A stretch of DNA of 6,109 bases from JBAZGH01 sp041652935 (GTDB lineage Bacteria; Patescibacteriota; Patescibacteriia; Patescibacteriales; XYC2-FULL-47-12), in the NCBI GenBank assembly GCA_041652935.1, contig JBAZGH010000045.1, forward strand, positions 1 to 6,109, read 5' to 3'. Position 1 is the stretch's first letter. The number at the start of each line of letters is the position of its first letter. The translations under genes and the position numbers were made by a program. The notes beneath the pieces are model-generated. The model had not been told where the DNA came from, did not search any database, and saw nothing but the letters and a program-made list of their open reading frames with translations. Below are positions 5,182-6,109 of this stretch, in pieces.

Positions 5182-6109
5182 ATGTTAAAAATTTACAATA
5201 CGCTTACAAAGAAAAAAGAAGAATTCAAACCGATAAATGAAAACCGAGTTGGCTTTTATCATTGCGGTCCGACTGTTTATTGGACTCAGCATATCGGGAA
5301 TATGCGGGCAATGGTTTTATGCGATTTGATAGCCAGGTCATTGGAATATTTGGGATATAATGTAAAACTGGTGCGGAATTTTACAGATGTGGGGCATTTA
5401 ACTTCTGATGAAGACGAGGGCGAGGATAAACTGGAAAAGGGGGCGAGAAGAGAGGGTAAAACTCCGGAGGAAATAGCGCGGAAATATATAACAGTTTTTG
5501 AAAATGACATAAGGGATTTAAACGTAATGGAGCCGGAAGTAAAACCGCGCGCGACCAAGCATATAAAAGAAATGCAGGCGATGATAAAAATATTACTAGA
5601 AAAAGGATTTGCCTATAAAACAGAGCTGGCGATTTATTTTGATGTTAGTAAGGTTAAGGATTATACGAAATTATCAGGCCAAGTTTTGGAAAAAAATATC
5701 AGCGACGCCGGCAGCGGGGAAGTAAGCGATAAGAATAAAAAAAATCCGACAGATTTTGCTTTATGGTTTTTTAAAAAGGGCGCGCATAAAAACGCCCTGC
5801 AAACTTGGAGTTCGCCTTGGGGTGAGGGTTTTCCCGGCTGGCATATTGAGTGCTCGGCCATGTCAAAAAAATATCTGGGGGATACTTTTGATTTACATAT
5901 GGGCGGGATAGAGCATGTGCCGGTGCACCACACTAATGAAATTGCCCAATCAGAATCCGCCAACGGAGTAAAATTCGTAAATTACTGGCTGCATAACGGA
6001 CACTTGACCGTTGACGGCAGTAAAATGTCAAAATCAGAGGGTACGGCTTACTCAATAGAAGAGATAAAAAGCAAAGATTTTAATCCGCTGGCTCTGCGTT
6101 ATTTTTTTC
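5182..6109 (+). CDS. cysS: Cysteinyl-tRNA synthetase, N-terminal two thirds
   Basis: Attaches cysteine to tRNA-Cys. The first 309 codons are present and the gene runs off the right edge, so the C-terminal anticodon-binding part is missing only because of the window. The class I Rossmann core is clear. The four zinc ligands that select cysteine are in place: Cys28 (HCGPTVY), Cys224 (WHIECSAMS), His249 and Glu253 (HHTNE); these match E. coli Cys28, Cys209, His234 and Glu238 with a constant shift of 15 after an insertion. KMSKS is intact at 281-285. The first signature reads HIGN (37-40) in place of HIGH. GGIEHVPVHH (242-250) replaces the common GGxDLxFPHH, a form I associate with CPR-type enzymes. 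It starts 2 bases after the upstream gene and has no SD. Confidence 0.97.
   Translation, partial: MLKIYNTLTKKKEEFKPINENRVGFYHCGPTVYWTQHIGNMRAMVLCDLIARSLEYLGYNVKLVRNFTDVGHLTSDEDEGEDKLEKGARREGKTPEEIARKYITVFENDIRDLNVMEPEVKPRATKHIKEMQAMIKILLEKGFAYKTELAIYFDVSKVKDYTKLSGQVLEKNISDAGSGEVSDKNKKNPTDFALWFFKKGAHKNALQTWSSPWGEGFPGWHIECSAMSKKYLGDTFDLHMGGIEHVPVHHTNEIAQSESANGVKFVNYWLHNGHLTVDGSKMSKSEGTAYSIEEIKSKDFNPLALRYFF

Noticed and set aside
5286..5963. Minus-strand open frames opposite cysS
   Set aside because: They lie antisense to conserved CysRS motifs and show typical shadow composition.

Overview
The window looks like a chromosomal fragment of a Patescibacteria/CPR-type bacterium, most likely Parcubacteria-like. 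The evidence is a shortened alanyl-tRNA synthetase with no recognisable beta-barrel or C-terminal C-Ala domain, a cysteinyl-tRNA synthetase whose first signature reads HIGN instead of HIGH, very tight gene packing, AT-rich genes, and plus-strand starts without Shine-Dalgarno (SD) sequences. Standard bacterial code fits every gene. The lineage is an inference from sequence style, not from a search.

Layout. Positions 1-389 (minus strand) hold the first 129 codons of an unrecognised zinc-binding protein with three CxxC pairs; it runs off the left edge. The spacer 390-538 is a divergent promoter region. Positions 539-1690 (plus) carry a VIT1/CCC1-like membrane transporter and, 6 bases later, a DnaQ-like DEDDh exonuclease. 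A 122-base AT-rich spacer full of TTAGTT/AACTAA repeats leads to a small thioredoxin-like protein (1813-2082). Converging on it from the right is a compact minus-strand unit (2561-2144) of two small unrecognised genes that overlap by 11 bases; it has its own near-consensus sigma70-type promoter, an SD before each start and an intrinsic terminator. The non-coding stretch 2562-2885 contains that promoter and a hairpin-forming repeat upstream of alaS. From 2886 to the right edge runs a tight plus-strand operon: alaS, a 144-residue unknown protein, and cysS (cut at the window end), each junction having the same stop-to-start spelling TAAATATG.

How the genes fit together. The plus strand carries housekeeping work: tRNA charging with Ala and Cys, a 3'-5' exonuclease, a thiol-disulfide protein and a metal-transporter-like protein. 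The minus strand carries short unknown genes that are richer in GC (about 50% for 1-389 and about 46% for 2144-2561, against roughly 38-40% in sampled housekeeping lines) and start after SD sequences. These minus-strand genes are the best candidates for something undescribed: the Cys-rich protein at the left edge and the two-gene cassette between the thioredoxin gene and alaS.
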